DNA from: an uncultured Gammaproteobacteria bacterium | GTDB lineage: Bacteria > Pseudomonadota > Gammaproteobacteria > Arenicellales > JAANXG01 | Direction of reading: 5' to 3' | Assembly (NCBI GenBank): GCA_947259175.1 | Contig: CAMYKW010000006.1 | Coordinates: 1-64,000 of the forward strand | DNA: 64,000 nucleotides | Translations under genes and position numbers: made by a program | Shown here: positions 16,399-25,645 of the stretch, one piece after another | Layout of the letters: the number at the start of each line of letters is the position of its first letter | Numbering within the stretch: position 1 is the stretch's first letter | Notes under the pieces: generated by a model | The model's database searches: none | Seen by the model: the letters and a program-made list of their open reading frames with translations, nothing else | What the model was told of the DNA's origin: nothing

Positions 16399-17370
16399 CT
16401 ACATGCGCAGCAGGACCGAACCCCAGGTGAAACCGCCGCCGAAACCTTCCATGATAATGGTGTCACCCGGCACGATGCGGCCGGAACGTACCGCTTCGTC
16501 GAATGCCAGGGGAATCGACGCGGCGGATGTATTGCCGTGTCGTTCGACGGTCACACTCACATTATCCTTGATTAGATTGAGCTTTCTCGCCGTGGCGGCG
16601 ATGATGCGGATGTTCGCTTGATGCGGCACCAGCCAGTCAATGTCCGACTTGTCGAGCCGGTTGGCGGCGAGGGTTTCGTCCACCACGTCTCCCATGCACT
16701 TTACCGCGAACTTGAACACCTCGCTGCCTTGCATCTGGGTGTAGGCTTCGCCCCTCAGAACCTGTTTGTAATTTATCGACACCCCCATGGGAACGGCCAA
16801 CAGTTCATGGTAGCGACCATCGGCGTGCAGATGTGTCGACACCACACCGGGCTGTTCCGCGGCCTGCAACACCACCGCCCCGGCGCCGTCGCCAAACAGC
16901 ACACAGGTCTCGCGATCGGTCCAGTCTATAATGCGGGAAAATGTCTCGGCGCCGATCACCAGCGCCTGTCCGGCGCCACCGGATTGAATGAATTTGTTCG
17001 CCAGGTCCATGGCGTAAACGAATCCGGCACAAACTGCTTGCACGTCAAATGCCGGGCCACCGTTATGAATCCCCAAACGGTCCTGCAGCAGACACGCCAC
17101 ACTGGGAAACACCTGATCAGCCGTTGTGGTCGCCACCACCACCAAGTCGATGTCTTCCGGTTGCAGACCGGCGCTCTCCAGGGCGCGACGCGCCGCGTGT
17201 TCCGCCAGATCGCTGGTGCGTTCGTCATCGGCGGCGATGTGCCGTTCGCGAATGCCGGTGCGCGAGAAAATCCACTCGTCAGAGGTATCCACCATGCGCT
17301 CGAGTTCGCCGTTGGTGAGCGTCTTTTCAGGTAGATAACTGCCGGTGCCGATGATTTTGGCGTACGTCAC
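16399..17370 (-). CDS. fabH: beta-ketoacyl-ACP synthase III
   Basis: A 323-residue condensing enzyme that starts fatty acid synthesis from acetyl-CoA and malonyl-ACP. The nucleophile C114 lies in [12 protein letters not shown]; the histidine and asparagine of the triad lie in VPHQANIRI and [12 protein letters not shown]. The C-terminus [10 protein letters not shown] is standard. It starts with GTG overlapping the plsX stop (GTGA), so the two are translationally coupled. Length and residues are complete. Confidence 0.96.
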   Translation of the reverse strand: MTYAKIIGTGSYLPEKTLTNGELERMVDTSDEWIFSRTGIRERHIAADDERTSDLAEHAARRALESAGLQPEDIDLVVVATTTADQVFPSVACLLQDRLGIHNGGPAFDVQAVCAGFVYAMDLANKFIQSGGAGQALVIGAETFSRIIDWTDRETCVLFGDGAGAVVLQAAEQPGVVSTHLHADGRYHELLAVPMGVSINYKQVLRGEAYTQMQGSEVFKFAVKCMGDVVDETLAANRLDKSDIDWLVPHQANIRIIAATARKLNLIKDNVSVTVERHGNTSAASIPLAFDEAVRSGRIVPGDTIIMEGFGGGFTWGSVLLRM

Positions 17371-18386
17371 CGGTCCGCCGCCTGCATCATATCGGTCAGT
17401 TCTTCACGGATGTGTACAGGCACTTTGTTCTTCACTTCGGTGAATGCCTCCAGTATCGCATGGCGGAACGCCAAAGTGTCGGCGCTTCCATGGCTTTTTA
17501 TCACCGTACTACGCAGTCCAACCAGGGTGGCGCCGTTATAGCGACGGTGATCCACACGTTTGCGCAAAGATTTCATCACCGGTAAGGAAATCAGTCCAGC
17601 CAACCGCGTCAGTAAGTTGCGCCCGTATTCCTCGCGCGTGAAATGAGAAATCATTTGCGCCAAGCCTTCGCTGGTTTTCAGCGCAACATTGCCATCGAAG
17701 CCGTCACAGACGATGACGTCGACATCCCCGGTGTAAATCGCGTCGCCTTCCACGAAGCCCTGATAGTTCAAACTGCTGTTGCGCATGAGTTCCGCCGCTC
17801 TTTTGACGATATCGTTGCCCTTGATGTCCTCAACGCCGATGTTCAGCAGCCCGATGCGCGGATTGGGTTTGTTCTCCACGTACTTCACCAGAATGGACCC
17901 CATCACCGCGAACTGCAGCAACAGCTCAGGGGGGCTGTCCACGTTTGCTCCCAGGTCCAGCATATGTATGTGCCCGCGCAGTGACGGCATGGCGCTCACG
18001 ATGGCCGGGCGATCAATGCCGGGGAGCGTCTTCAGCACGAAACGGGCGGTGGCCATGAGCGCGCCGGTGTTGCCGGCGCTGACGCAGGCATCCGCGTCAC
18101 CGCTCTTCACCAGGTTGATGGCGATCCGCATGGAGGAGTCCTTCTTGGAGCGCAACGCCTGAGCCGGCAGCTCGTCCATGCCGACGATCTGGGTCGCATT
18201 CACCAGCCTCACTCGATCCTGCGCCGGATTTCCCAGCGTGTTGAGTTGCGCTTGTACCTCCCGATCCCGGCCTACAAGTATGAGATCAAGGTCGGACTCC
18301 CGTTGTAATGCGGTCAACGCAGCAGGTACGGTCACCTCGGGACCGTGGTCCCCGCCCATCGCGTCGACTGCAACGGTTACCGTCAA
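17367..18386 (-). CDS. plsX: phosphate acyltransferase PlsX
   Basis: A 339-residue enzyme that makes acyl-phosphate from acyl-ACP for phospholipid synthesis. It starts [20 protein letters not shown] and contains [22 protein letters not shown] and [16 protein letters not shown], all hallmark blocks. Complete length. It lies 60 bases after rpmF and overlaps fabH by four bases, the standard rpmF-plsX-fabH order. Confidence 0.96.
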   Translation of the reverse strand: MTVTVAVDAMGGDHGPEVTVPAALTALQRESDLDLILVGRDREVQAQLNTLGNPAQDRVRLVNATQIVGMDELPAQALRSKKDSSMRIAINLVKSGDADACVSAGNTGALMATARFVLKTLPGIDRPAIVSAMPSLRGHIHMLDLGANVDSPPELLLQFAVMGSILVKYVENKPNPRIGLLNIGVEDIKGNDIVKRAAELMRNSSLNYQGFVEGDAIYTGDVDVIVCDGFDGNVALKTSEGLAQMISHFTREEYGRNLLTRLAGLISLPVMKSLRKRVDHRRYNGATLVGLRSTVIKSHGSADTLAFRHAILEAFTEVKNKVPVHIREELTDMMQAADR

Positions 18387-18446
18387 GACCCTGTCCTCCC
18401 GCTTGTGACGAAGATGCGCTTCGAGCCCACACCGGCTCCTTGAGGC

Positions 18447-18632
18447 CTATTCGTCGTCGGTCTTCGTATCGACGACTTTTTTACCGCGATAATGTCCGGT
18501 GGCGGTGATGTGATGACGGAGATGCAATTCGCCAGACACTGGATCGGTCGATAAGGTGGCCGGTTTTAACCCATCGTGGGACCGCCGCATGCCGCGCTTG
18601 GATGGAGTTTTTCGGTTCTGCTGAACAGCCAT
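18447..18632 (-). CDS. rpmF: 50S ribosomal protein L32
   Basis: A 61-residue basic protein starting [20 protein letters not shown], the classical L32 N-terminus, followed by [20 protein letters not shown]. The zinc-binding cysteines of some L32 proteins are absent, as in enterobacteria. In most gammaproteobacteria a DUF177 gene (yceD) precedes rpmF; here the dnaE2 gene lies 115 bases upstream instead. That 115-base interval should hold the promoter of rpmF-plsX-fabH-fabG. Confidence 0.96.
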   Translation of the reverse strand: MAVQQNRKTPSKRGMRRSHDGLKPATLSTDPVSGELHLRHHITATGHYRGKKVVDTKTDDE

Positions 18633-18747
18633 TGATTAGCCCTGGTTCAAGAAAAATTGTCGGTGCCCAACCGGGACCCCGGAATGGGGTCGGCGCATCA
18701 TATAGATGGGCTTGTGATGTGTCAAAACCAACCGCGGTGCTTGATCA

Positions 18748-21700
18748 CTACTGGAAATCCCGTGATTGTGTTTGCAGTCGCCCCAGCCAGGGGGTGAGAT
18801 CCCGCAGGTGCCCGGCGATTAAATGCAGCACACCGTCTTCCTGCTGGACCGCACCGGTCACGGCCAACAGCCGCGACTTTAGCAGGGGCCGGCGTTGCGC
18901 CTCAATCACACGTGGCCACACCACAACATTCACATGGCCGGTTTCGTCTTCCAGGGTCAGGAAAATGACCCCGGAAGCGGAACCGGGGCGCTGGCGGCAG
19001 ATGACCAAGCCGGCGGCGGTCGCGGTGCTGCCGTTTGCCAGTTGCCGGAATTCGTCGGCCCGGCATATGCCGTGCACGGAGAGTTGTGGACGCAACAGCG
19101 CCACGGGATGGCGCCCCAGGGTCAAGCCCACGCTGGCATAATCGGCAACGATATCCTCGCCCTCCCGGGGTCGGCGCAACAACGGCTCCCCTTCCGCGCA
19201 TTGCAGGTGCGGCAGTAGCGGGGTCGGCGGTGCCACGCCGTTGATCTGCCAAAAGGCGCGATACCGGTGTCCTGCGAGCCCCTCCAGGGCGCCGGCGGCA
19301 GCCAGGCTGTCCAGGTCCCGGCTATCCAAACCGGCGCGAACCTTGAGGTCCTCAAGGCCGCGCGTCGAGCCCCGCTCCCGGGCCGCCAGCAACCGGGCGA
19401 TGCCGGTGCGTGACAATCCCTTGACCATGCGCAGACCCAGCCGCAGCGCCGGTTGTTCAGGGCCGGTCGGCGGCTCCAGAGTGCAGTCTTCGCTGCTGTA
19501 GCGTATATCCACCGGCCGTACCTGCACTCCATGGCGGCGCGCATCCTGAACCAGCTGTGCCGGGGCGTAAAACCCCATGGGCTGGCTATTGAGCAAGGCA
19601 CAAGTGAACGCCGCCGGGTGATAATGTTTCAGCCACGAGGAGACATAGGCCAGCAATGCAAAACTGGCGGAGTGAGACTCGGGAAAACCGTATTCGCCAA
19701 ATCCCTCGATTTGCCGGCAGATTTGCCTGGCAAACTGCGCCGTGTAGCCGCGCTCGCGCATGCCCCGCATGAGCTTGTGTTGAAATTTTTCCAATCCGCC
19801 CCGGCGGCGCCAGGCGGCCATGCTGCGGCGCAGCTGGTCGGCCTCGCCGGGCGTAAACCCGGCCGCAATCATGGACAGTTGCATCACCTGTTCCTGGAAG
19901 ATGGGCACACCGAGGGTGCGCTCGAGCACCTTTTTGACCTCCTCGCTGGGATAGACCACCGGTTCCCGGCCGCTGCGCCGCCGCAGATAGGGGTGGACCA
20001 TCTGCCCCTGAATGGGGCCGGGCCGGACAATGGCGATCTCGATGACCAGATCGTAATAGCACCGCGGTTTCAAGCGCGGCAACATCGACATCTGGGCCCG
20101 CGATTCGATTTGGAACACCCCCACGGTGTCGGCGCGTTGCAGCATCCGGTAGACCGCCGGGTCTTCGGCGGGGACGTCCGCCATCGTCCACCGCCGCCCG
20201 CTGCGGTCGGAGATATAACCCAGGGCCTTGCGGATGGCGGTGAGCATGCCCAGGCCGAGGATATCCACCTTCAGCAGCCCCAATGCCTCCAGGTCGTCCT
20301 TCTCCCATTGGATCACCGTGCGTTCCGGCATGGCGGCATTTTCGATCGGCACCAGGTGTGACAATGGCCCGGCAGTGATCACGAAGCCGCCCACGTGCTG
20401 AGACAGGTGCCGCGGGAATCCGATCAGCGCCTCCACCAGGTATCGCAGGCGCCTGATGACGGGGTTGTCGGCCGCCAGGCCCATGGACTCCAGGTGACCG
20501 AAGTCAATGCCACCGCCGTCCCACCATTGAATGGATTTCGCCAATCCATCCACCTGGTGCAGACTCATTCCCAGGGCCTTGCCCGCGTCGCGCACCGCGC
20601 TGCGGGGGCGGTAAGTCACCACCGTGGCGGCCAGGGCGGCCCGATGGCGTCCGTACTTTCCATAAATATACTGGATGACCTGTTCGCGGCGTTCATGCTC
20701 GAAATCGACGTCTATGTCCGGCGGTTCGTTGCGCTCCCGGGAGATAAACCTTTCAAACAGCAGGTTCATTCGTGCGGGATCCACTTCGGTAATGCCCAGG
20801 CAGTAACAAATCGCTGAATTGGCCGCGGACCCGCGGCCTTGGCACAGGATGCCTTGGCTGCGGGCAAACGCCACAATGTCATGCACGGTGAGAAAATAAG
20901 GCTCATAGCGCAGCTCGCGCACCAGTTGCAATTCATGTTCCACCAGCCGGCGAACCTTCGCCGGCGCGCCCTGCGGCCAACGGCGGCGCATGCCCGCCAC
21001 GGTGAGCCGGCGCAGCCAAGAATGGGGGCTACGACCTTGGGGCACCAACTCCTGAGGGTATTCATAGCGCAATTCGTCCAGGGAGAAACGGCACTTTTGG
21101 GCGATCGCCACGGTCTCTGCCAGCAACCCCGGCGGATACAGCTGCGCCAACCGCTGCCGCGGCCGCAGATGGCGCTCGCCGTTGGGATACAAGGCGCCGC
21201 ACAGCTCACGCAGTGGCTTGCGCAGGCGAATCGCGGTCAGGGTGTCCTGCAGCACCCGCCGGCTGCGAATATGCATGTGCACATCGCCGCTGGCGCACAG
21301 CGGGAGACCCAGCCGCCGCCCCAGTGTCTGCAAACGCAGCAATTGTTGCCGGTCATCTCCGGCCAACAACAGTTCCACCGCGATCCAGGTGTGCCCGGGG
21401 AAACAGCGAACGAGCCATTCGCCATCGCGCGGATCCGGCGCCTCAGCGGGAATCCACAGGGCGATACAGCCCTCGGGCAGGTCGCGCTCCAGTTGTTGCC
21501 GCGTCAGGCGATACCCGCCCTTCTCCGCCGTCTGACGCGCCGCGGTGATCAGATGCGCCAACCTCCCATAGCTGGCGCGGTCGGTGGCCAGCAGCACAAA
21601 TTTGAGTCCACCCTCGAGACGAAACTCACTGCCGATAATCAGTTTGAGGCCGGATTCCCGTCCCGCCGGCGTGGCCGCATCCAGCAGGCCCCTGGCCGCC

Positions 21701-21861
21701 AGGTGCGCCTGCACCACACCGGCCAGCGAGCATTCGTCGGTCACCGCCAGTGCGCAATAGCCCAACTCCGCGGCGCGGGCCACCAGTTCCCGGGGTTGCG
21801 AGGCGCCGCGCAAGAAGGTGAAGCTACTCACACAGTGGAGTTCGGCATAGGCAGGCGTCAT
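18748..21861 (-). CDS. dnaE2: error-prone DNA polymerase DnaE2
   Basis: A 1037-residue C-family polymerase used in SOS mutagenesis with ImuA and ImuB. The PHP domain opens the protein (YAELHCVSSFTFLRGAS), the palm carries the catalytic PDIDVDFEHERR, and the thumb, finger and tandem helix-hairpin-helix regions follow (EGFGEYGFPESHSASFALL). A C-terminal OB-fold domain (about 950-1020, GVIFLTLEDETGHVNVVVW) is present. Length is normal for DnaE2 and shorter than replicative DnaE. The ATG matches the family start, and its first base is also the last base of a perfect LexA operator. It is separated from imuB by a prenyltransferase gene. Confidence 0.95.
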   Translation of the reverse strand: MTPAYAELHCVSSFTFLRGASQPRELVARAAELGYCALAVTDECSLAGVVQAHLAARGLLDAATPAGRESGLKLIIGSEFRLEGGLKFVLLATDRASYGRLAHLITAARQTAEKGGYRLTRQQLERDLPEGCIALWIPAEAPDPRDGEWLVRCFPGHTWIAVELLLAGDDRQQLLRLQTLGRRLGLPLCASGDVHMHIRSRRVLQDTLTAIRLRKPLRELCGALYPNGERHLRPRQRLAQLYPPGLLAETVAIAQKCRFSLDELRYEYPQELVPQGRSPHSWLRRLTVAGMRRRWPQGAPAKVRRLVEHELQLVRELRYEPYFLTVHDIVAFARSQGILCQGRGSAANSAICYCLGITEVDPARMNLLFERFISRERNEPPDIDVDFEHERREQVIQYIYGKYGRHRAALAATVVTYRPRSAVRDAGKALGMSLHQVDGLAKSIQWWDGGGIDFGHLESMGLAADNPVIRRLRYLVEALIGFPRHLSQHVGGFVITAGPLSHLVPIENAAMPERTVIQWEKDDLEALGLLKVDILGLGMLTAIRKALGYISDRSGRRWTMADVPAEDPAVYRMLQRADTVGVFQIESRAQMSMLPRLKPRCYYDLVIEIAIVRPGPIQGQMVHPYLRRRSGREPVVYPSEEVKKVLERTLGVPIFQEQVMQLSMIAAGFTPGEADQLRRSMAAWRRRGGLEKFQHKLMRGMRERGYTAQFARQICRQIEGFGEYGFPESHSASFALLAYVSSWLKHYHPAAFTCALLNSQPMGFYAPAQLVQDARRHGVQVRPVDIRYSSEDCTLEPPTGPEQPALRLGLRMVKGLSRTGIARLLAARERGSTRGLEDLKVRAGLDSRDLDSLAAAGALEGLAGHRYRAFWQINGVAPPTPLLPHLQCAEGEPLLRRPREGEDIVADYASVGLTLGRHPVALLRPQLSVHGICRADEFRQLANGSTATAAGLVICRQRPGSASGVIFLTLEDETGHVNVVVWPRVIEAQRRPLLKSRLLAVTGAVQQEDGVLHLIAGHLRDLTPWLGRLQTQSRDFQ

Positions 21862-21880
21862 ACTGTATATATATACAGTA
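21861..21880 (-). promoter_or_regulatory. LexA operator (SOS box) at dnaE2
   Basis: The 20-mer TACTGTATATATATACAGTA is a perfect palindrome matching the gammaproteobacterial LexA consensus (CTG-N10-CAG with an alternating AT core). Its final A is the first base of the dnaE2 ATG, so a bound repressor would cover the start codon. If a -10-like TATATA lies within the operator, transcription would begin at or near the ATG and give a leaderless or nearly leaderless message; that part is inference. Confidence 0.93.
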
Positions 21881-21912
21881 TTTTGTTTGCCGCCGACAGC
21901 CCGGTGTTCAGA

Positions 21913-22848
21913 TCACCGGGTACGTATGGTGGGCTGGAATACCTCGCCGATCAGTGGAATATCAACATACAACAAACTGAGCATGACCACGACGCACAGC
22001 GCCGAATACGCCATGAATCCGGTCTGCCGGTACAACTTTTCGGGATATTGTGTCGGGCTGTCGTCAAGAAAACCGAGGTGGATATACCAGCCGATGAACC
22101 CGGCAATGAACGGTATCGATAACAACAACTCGACCCGGTAGCGTAGCAGGAAGATCCCGAAAAACAGGCCAAACGCCACCGCGTAATAGGTCACACTGAC
22201 CAACAAGCGCTCCTGGTTATAGTGACCGAAGCTGCTGCGGTAACGCACCGCGAGCTGCGGATCATCGAGCCGGCGGTATTCTGCAAAGCGTTTTACCGCC
22301 ATGAAGAACGCCCCGATCATCCAGTAAGCGGCCACCAGGGACACCGGTGGAATCACATTCATGCCCGCTGCATACCAACCCAGCAACAGGCGTAAAGGGT
22401 TATTCACCGATTCCGTCAACACATCCAGGTAAGGTTTGTCTTTGCAACGCACCGGTGGAATGTTGTACACGCACCCCATGATCCACAGTGCGGCGGCCGA
22501 CAGGAAGAACGCGCGGCCGATCGACCAAGACAGCGCCAATCCCAGAATCGCCAGCGCGATCCACAGCCCATAAGCCAGCTTGATGTTGACTTGGCCGGAC
22601 GGCACCGGACGATTTTTTTTCACCGGATGCAAGGCATCCCGGGGGGCATCGAGAACTTCATTGAGGACATAATTGCTGGAAGCGACAAAGCCGCCGGCGA
22701 GTAATGCCAACAGCACGCGCCACAGCAGTGTCCATTCCCATAATTCGGGCTGTTCGTAAACCGCGATGATGATCCCCGGCAACATGAAGATGTTTTTAAA
22801 CCAGTGATCAAACCTGGCGATTTTTAGATAAGGAATGAGTCCACGCAC
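21913..22848 (-). CDS. UbiA family prenyltransferase (decaprenyl-phosphate phosphoribosyltransferase-like)
   Basis: A 311-residue integral membrane protein with about eight or nine hydrophobic helices. The first acidic motif is N63-E-V-L-D67-A-P-R-D71, followed by HPVKKNRPVPSG; the second is in the KDKPYLDVLTESVNNPLR loop (about 136-152). The HPVKxxRP-type loop is what I recall from decaprenyl-phosphate 5-phosphoribose synthases rather than from UbiA or heme O synthases. Such enzymes transfer a sugar phosphate to a polyprenyl phosphate in envelope assembly. It starts with GTG, has no LexA box, and stands between imuB and dnaE2 on the same strand (70 and 51 bases away). No partner DprE1/E2-like genes are in the window. 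Confidence 0.82.
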   Translation of the reverse strand: MRGLIPYLKIARFDHWFKNIFMLPGIIIAVYEQPELWEWTLLWRVLLALLAGGFVASSNYVLNEVLDAPRDALHPVKKNRPVPSGQVNIKLAYGLWIALAILGLALSWSIGRAFFLSAAALWIMGCVYNIPPVRCKDKPYLDVLTESVNNPLRLLLGWYAAGMNVIPPVSLVAAYWMIGAFFMAVKRFAEYRRLDDPQLAVRYRSSFGHYNQERLLVSVTYYAVAFGLFFGIFLLRYRVELLLSIPFIAGFIGWYIHLGFLDDSPTQYPEKLYRQTGFMAYSALCVVVMLSLLYVDIPLIGEVFQPTIRTR

Positions 22849-22919
22849 GATTTATCAGTGATTCTTGGGCGTTTGCGGCGCGCTATTGTAAACGACTCCT
22901 TGAGACCGTGCAGAAGCGG

Positions 22920-24425
22920 TCAGCCGAATAAGCCGTGTACATACCAGGTGTCGGATTGTTGTTTGAGATCCTGGAAGACCCACAAGCGAACCCCCGCAGG
23001 GTTACTGGCAATGTAGTAATCGCGGCGGCACTCCCGCCCGTCCCACCAACCTGACTCGATGCGCTCCGGACCGCTGTGCAAGGTCAGATATCCGCGGTAC
23101 CACGGGCGCTGGTCACGGCGCGCGAGCCGCTGCGGCGGTGCTAACAGCCACAAGGGCCGTTGTCGTCGTGGTGTGGCGCCGCGGCCCGCCGGCGCCCCGG
23201 ACATCCAGGCATTTTCCGGGCGATGATCGTCCACCGGGGCGATATGTCGAATTGCCTCTGTTCCCAGACGCGCCTCGAGTTCCTCCAGGGCATATTGCCA
23301 GTCCTGCGCCTCGGTCGCGGCATTGCGAAACAAGTCCCGGCAACCGGGGGTGAAGGGGCGAACATCTGTGCAGCGTATCTCCACGCCGGTGACCGGTTCG
23401 GGGAGTGCCGCGCACTGCAGCGCGTGGTCGAATAAGTGTAAAAGATGGCTTGCGTCGCGGACCGGGTGGCGGGTGCCGACATGGATGGGGGTGAACGACG
23501 ATTGCCGATGCAACAAGCGCACGCACACGGTTGCCGTACCGGCGTCGTGGGCGCGCAAAAACCGCCCCAGTTGTTGAAACAGCCCGCTTCCGGCAACCAT
23601 CAGCGTTGCATGTTCTGCGGTGCTTTCCGCTAGCTCTGATTGCGCCCGGAACCTCAGCGGAGGGTGATACTGGGGCCGCGGGTCCGGTCGTTCACCGCGG
23701 ATACGGTCCAGGTATGCAACCAGCTCGGGGCCAAACCGGCGCGCCAAGCCGGCACGAGGCAAGCGCCACAAATCCCGCAAGTTGCGTATTCCGGTTTGCT
23801 GCAGACGCCGCAGCAAATTGACCTCGATGCCCAGGCTGGAGAGCGGCAGCTCTCCCAGCGCCGAGGGCAATTGTTCGCGGTCTTCGACTTTGATTTCCCG
23901 CCGGCAACGGGCCAATAGTAGACCCGCCTCCGGCGTCGGTGCGGCTGCCCAGTGGTAAGCATGACCCAGGGGCGCCAGGGTCGCGCGCAGGGCGTCCTGG
24001 ATACCCGCAAACCCGCCGAATAATTTCAGGCTGCCGCGCACCTCGAGTACGATGGCGTCCGGCGGCGCCAGGCTCACGGTAGGGGTAAGCCGGCAGCATC
24101 TTTCCGCCGCTCGCTGCAGGGCTCTCAGCTCCCGGCGCGTATCCCGCGGTAACCTCTGCAGGGTGCTGCTCAACGCTGCGGCGGCAGTGGCGGACATGCC
24201 GGTCGCGATACCGGCGGCACGGGCGGCTGCGGAAGCGCGGTGTACGGAATTGTCGGCATCGACCACCACCCGCGCCGAGGCGTTCCCGGGCGTATGGATG
24301 TCCAGGGCCAGCTGAGGGAATCGGATGCACAACCACAGCAGTTGCGGTTCCTGCCGCACGCCTATGAGCGGTGAATCCGTCGGCGCGCCGAGCGCCGCCG
24401 GCGGCCTGCCGGGGTGGGCAGTCAT
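22920..24425 (-). CDS. imuB: Y-family polymerase-like protein ImuB
   Basis: A 501-residue relative of Y-family polymerases that acts as the hub of the ImuA-ImuB-DnaE2 mutasome. The N-terminus (LLWLCIRFPQLALDIH) replaces the catalytic aspartates of active Y polymerases, as expected for ImuB, and the palm/finger region (about 30-260) is followed by a long C-terminal part with the ImuB-specific RRDYYIASNPAGVRLWVFQDL end. A beta-clamp binding motif is expected between domains but was not located with confidence. The ATG overlaps the imuA stop (ATGA). Codon use is GC-rich like its neighbours. Confidence 0.92.
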   Translation of the reverse strand: MTAHPGRPPAALGAPTDSPLIGVRQEPQLLWLCIRFPQLALDIHTPGNASARVVVDADNSVHRASAAARAAGIATGMSATAAAALSSTLQRLPRDTRRELRALQRAAERCCRLTPTVSLAPPDAIVLEVRGSLKLFGGFAGIQDALRATLAPLGHAYHWAAAPTPEAGLLLARCRREIKVEDREQLPSALGELPLSSLGIEVNLLRRLQQTGIRNLRDLWRLPRAGLARRFGPELVAYLDRIRGERPDPRPQYHPPLRFRAQSELAESTAEHATLMVAGSGLFQQLGRFLRAHDAGTATVCVRLLHRQSSFTPIHVGTRHPVRDASHLLHLFDHALQCAALPEPVTGVEIRCTDVRPFTPGCRDLFRNAATEAQDWQYALEELEARLGTEAIRHIAPVDDHRPENAWMSGAPAGRGATPRRQRPLWLLAPPQRLARRDQRPWYRGYLTLHSGPERIESGWWDGRECRRDYYIASNPAGVRLWVFQDLKQQSDTWYVHGLFG

Positions 24426-25039
24426 GGCCACACCAGCGTCACCGCCGGCAGTTGGCCGCCACCGCGGGCCTTGAGGACTTCGATGGCCAAGCCGTTTTCA
24501 GCGGCATCGAGGCGCAAACTCAGGGCCACCGGCAACGTGTGCCGGCATGGACCGGCATGTTGCCGACGAAACAAGACCCCCAGGCTGTGGCCGCTTTGTG
24601 CCGCCAGCTGCAGGCGGCGCGTGGTACGGGGGGTGGGTTGCCGCGGCCAGGCCATGGCCAGCCCGCATGCGCCGGTACGCAGCAGTCTTTCCATGCTCCA
24701 TAAAGTTTGCTGCGGTTGCGGTGGTTGGACGATCACCACCCCGGCCACGGAGACGCCGGCTTGTGTCAGTGCCGGAGCATAGGGCGTGTAAGGGGGGGCA
24801 ATCCAGACTGCATACTGGTCCTGCTGGGATAAGCGCTGCATGAGTGGCAGGAACAGGCGCAGCTCTCCAATCCCCCAGGCCGGGGTGATGACTTCGATCA
24901 CAGATCCCGCCGGCCAACCCGCTGACGGCAATAGCGCATCGAGGGCGGCGAATCCCGTCGGCAGGCCCGACGGCAAAGGGTCCAGACCGCGCCACAGGCG
25001 GTAGCGGAACCCTCCGGCGGCAGTTGCGATATCGGACAT
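24422..25039 (-). CDS. imuA: ImuA (SulA/RecA-like mutasome protein)
   Basis: A 205-residue protein of the ImuA family, which is related to RecA/SulA and acts in damage-induced mutagenesis. The opening LPSGLPTGFAALDALLPSAGWPAGSVIEVI is the family hallmark; a true Walker A is replaced by TPAWGIGEL, as in many gammaproteobacterial ImuA. Later blocks QYAVWIAPPYTPYAPAL and GLAMAWPRQPTP are also typical. It is the first gene of the imuA-imuB pair and has a LexA box 16 bases upstream of its ATG. Confidence 0.92.
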   Translation of the reverse strand: MSDIATAAGGFRYRLWRGLDPLPSGLPTGFAALDALLPSAGWPAGSVIEVITPAWGIGELRLFLPLMQRLSQQDQYAVWIAPPYTPYAPALTQAGVSVAGVVIVQPPQPQQTLWSMERLLRTGACGLAMAWPRQPTPRTTRRLQLAAQSGHSLGVLFRRQHAGPCRHTLPVALSLRLDAAENGLAIEVLKARGGGQLPAVTLVWP

Positions 25040-25055
25040 GGGCTGATTATTTATA

Positions 25056-25075
25056 CACTGTTTTTATATCCAGTA
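25056..25075 (-). promoter_or_regulatory. LexA operator (SOS box) at imuA
   Basis: The 16-base core CTGTTTTTATATCCAG (25058-25073) fits CTG-N10-CAG, with the A/T-rich centre of LexA sites and flanking bases ca/ta. It lies 16 bases upstream of the imuA ATG, a normal place for an operator over a promoter. It is less symmetrical than the dnaE2 box, so LexA would probably bind more weakly and imuAB would be derepressed earlier. Confidence 0.88.
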
Positions 25076-25178
25076 TAATGGGTCACGATACAGCCCGCAA
25101 CAAAACTTAAGAAACTACTTTAATTAAATCTATTCTTTTTGATTTTCATAAAGTTAATTTAGTTATTGCAAGCATTTT

Positions 25179-25604
25179 CTAGTTATCGATCGGCCGCTCG
25201 GCCAATAGACGCCGCGCCTGGCCGATCCAGTCCTCCCGTTCGATACGCCCTTTGAACGATAACACCGCGTCGACACGCTCGATGTCACCGGCGTCCAGCG
25301 CCGCCAATTGCGCAAAGCTGACGATCCCCAACGCATCGAGCTTGGCTGCGATGACCGCGCCGACACCCTTGATACGCGTCAGGTCGTCTCGCCGCGCATC
25401 GTGCGGCGGGGCCAGGGGGCGATCGCTGATCGTGCCGCAACCGGCTGTCATTCCGCGATGTGGAGATTGACCGGGCGCCGACGTCGCGTTTTTGACGGCA
25501 GCGGCGTGACTCCCGGCGTCGTTTACCGATCGCATGCGGCACAATAACCAGGCGATGAAGACGCAAACCGCCGCAGTATAGAGAATCGCTCCCAGCCAAT
25601 TCAC
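25179..25604 (-). CDS. membrane-anchored helix-hairpin-helix protein
   Basis: A 141-residue protein with one N-terminal membrane helix (about 4-22, LGAILYTAAVCVFIAWLL), a disordered Ser/Ala/Pro middle and a C-terminal helix-hairpin-helix domain (about 72-137: DDLTRIKGVGAVIAAKLDALGI, then FKGRIEREDWIGQARRLL). The same domain is often found at the end of NuoE-like or predicted flap-endonuclease-like proteins; here it is on its own. It starts 41 bases after fadJ and may share its transcript. Function unknown. Confidence 0.75.
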   Translation of the reverse strand: MNWLGAILYTAAVCVFIAWLLCRMRSVNDAGSHAAAVKNATSAPGQSPHRGMTAGCGTISDRPLAPPHDARRDDLTRIKGVGAVIAAKLDALGIVSFAQLAALDAGDIERVDAVLSFKGRIEREDWIGQARRLLAERPIDN

Positions 25605-25645
25605 GGTGCGTTGTCTCCCCCTGGATACGCTCGCCGGATTAGTGC

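Noticed and set aside
19453-20361. 302-codon plus-strand frame inside dnaE2, and a similar 427-codon frame at 20839-22122.
   Set aside because: Both lie antisense to a fully conserved DnaE2 and are rich in His/Gln/Arg, as antisense frames of GC-rich genes are.
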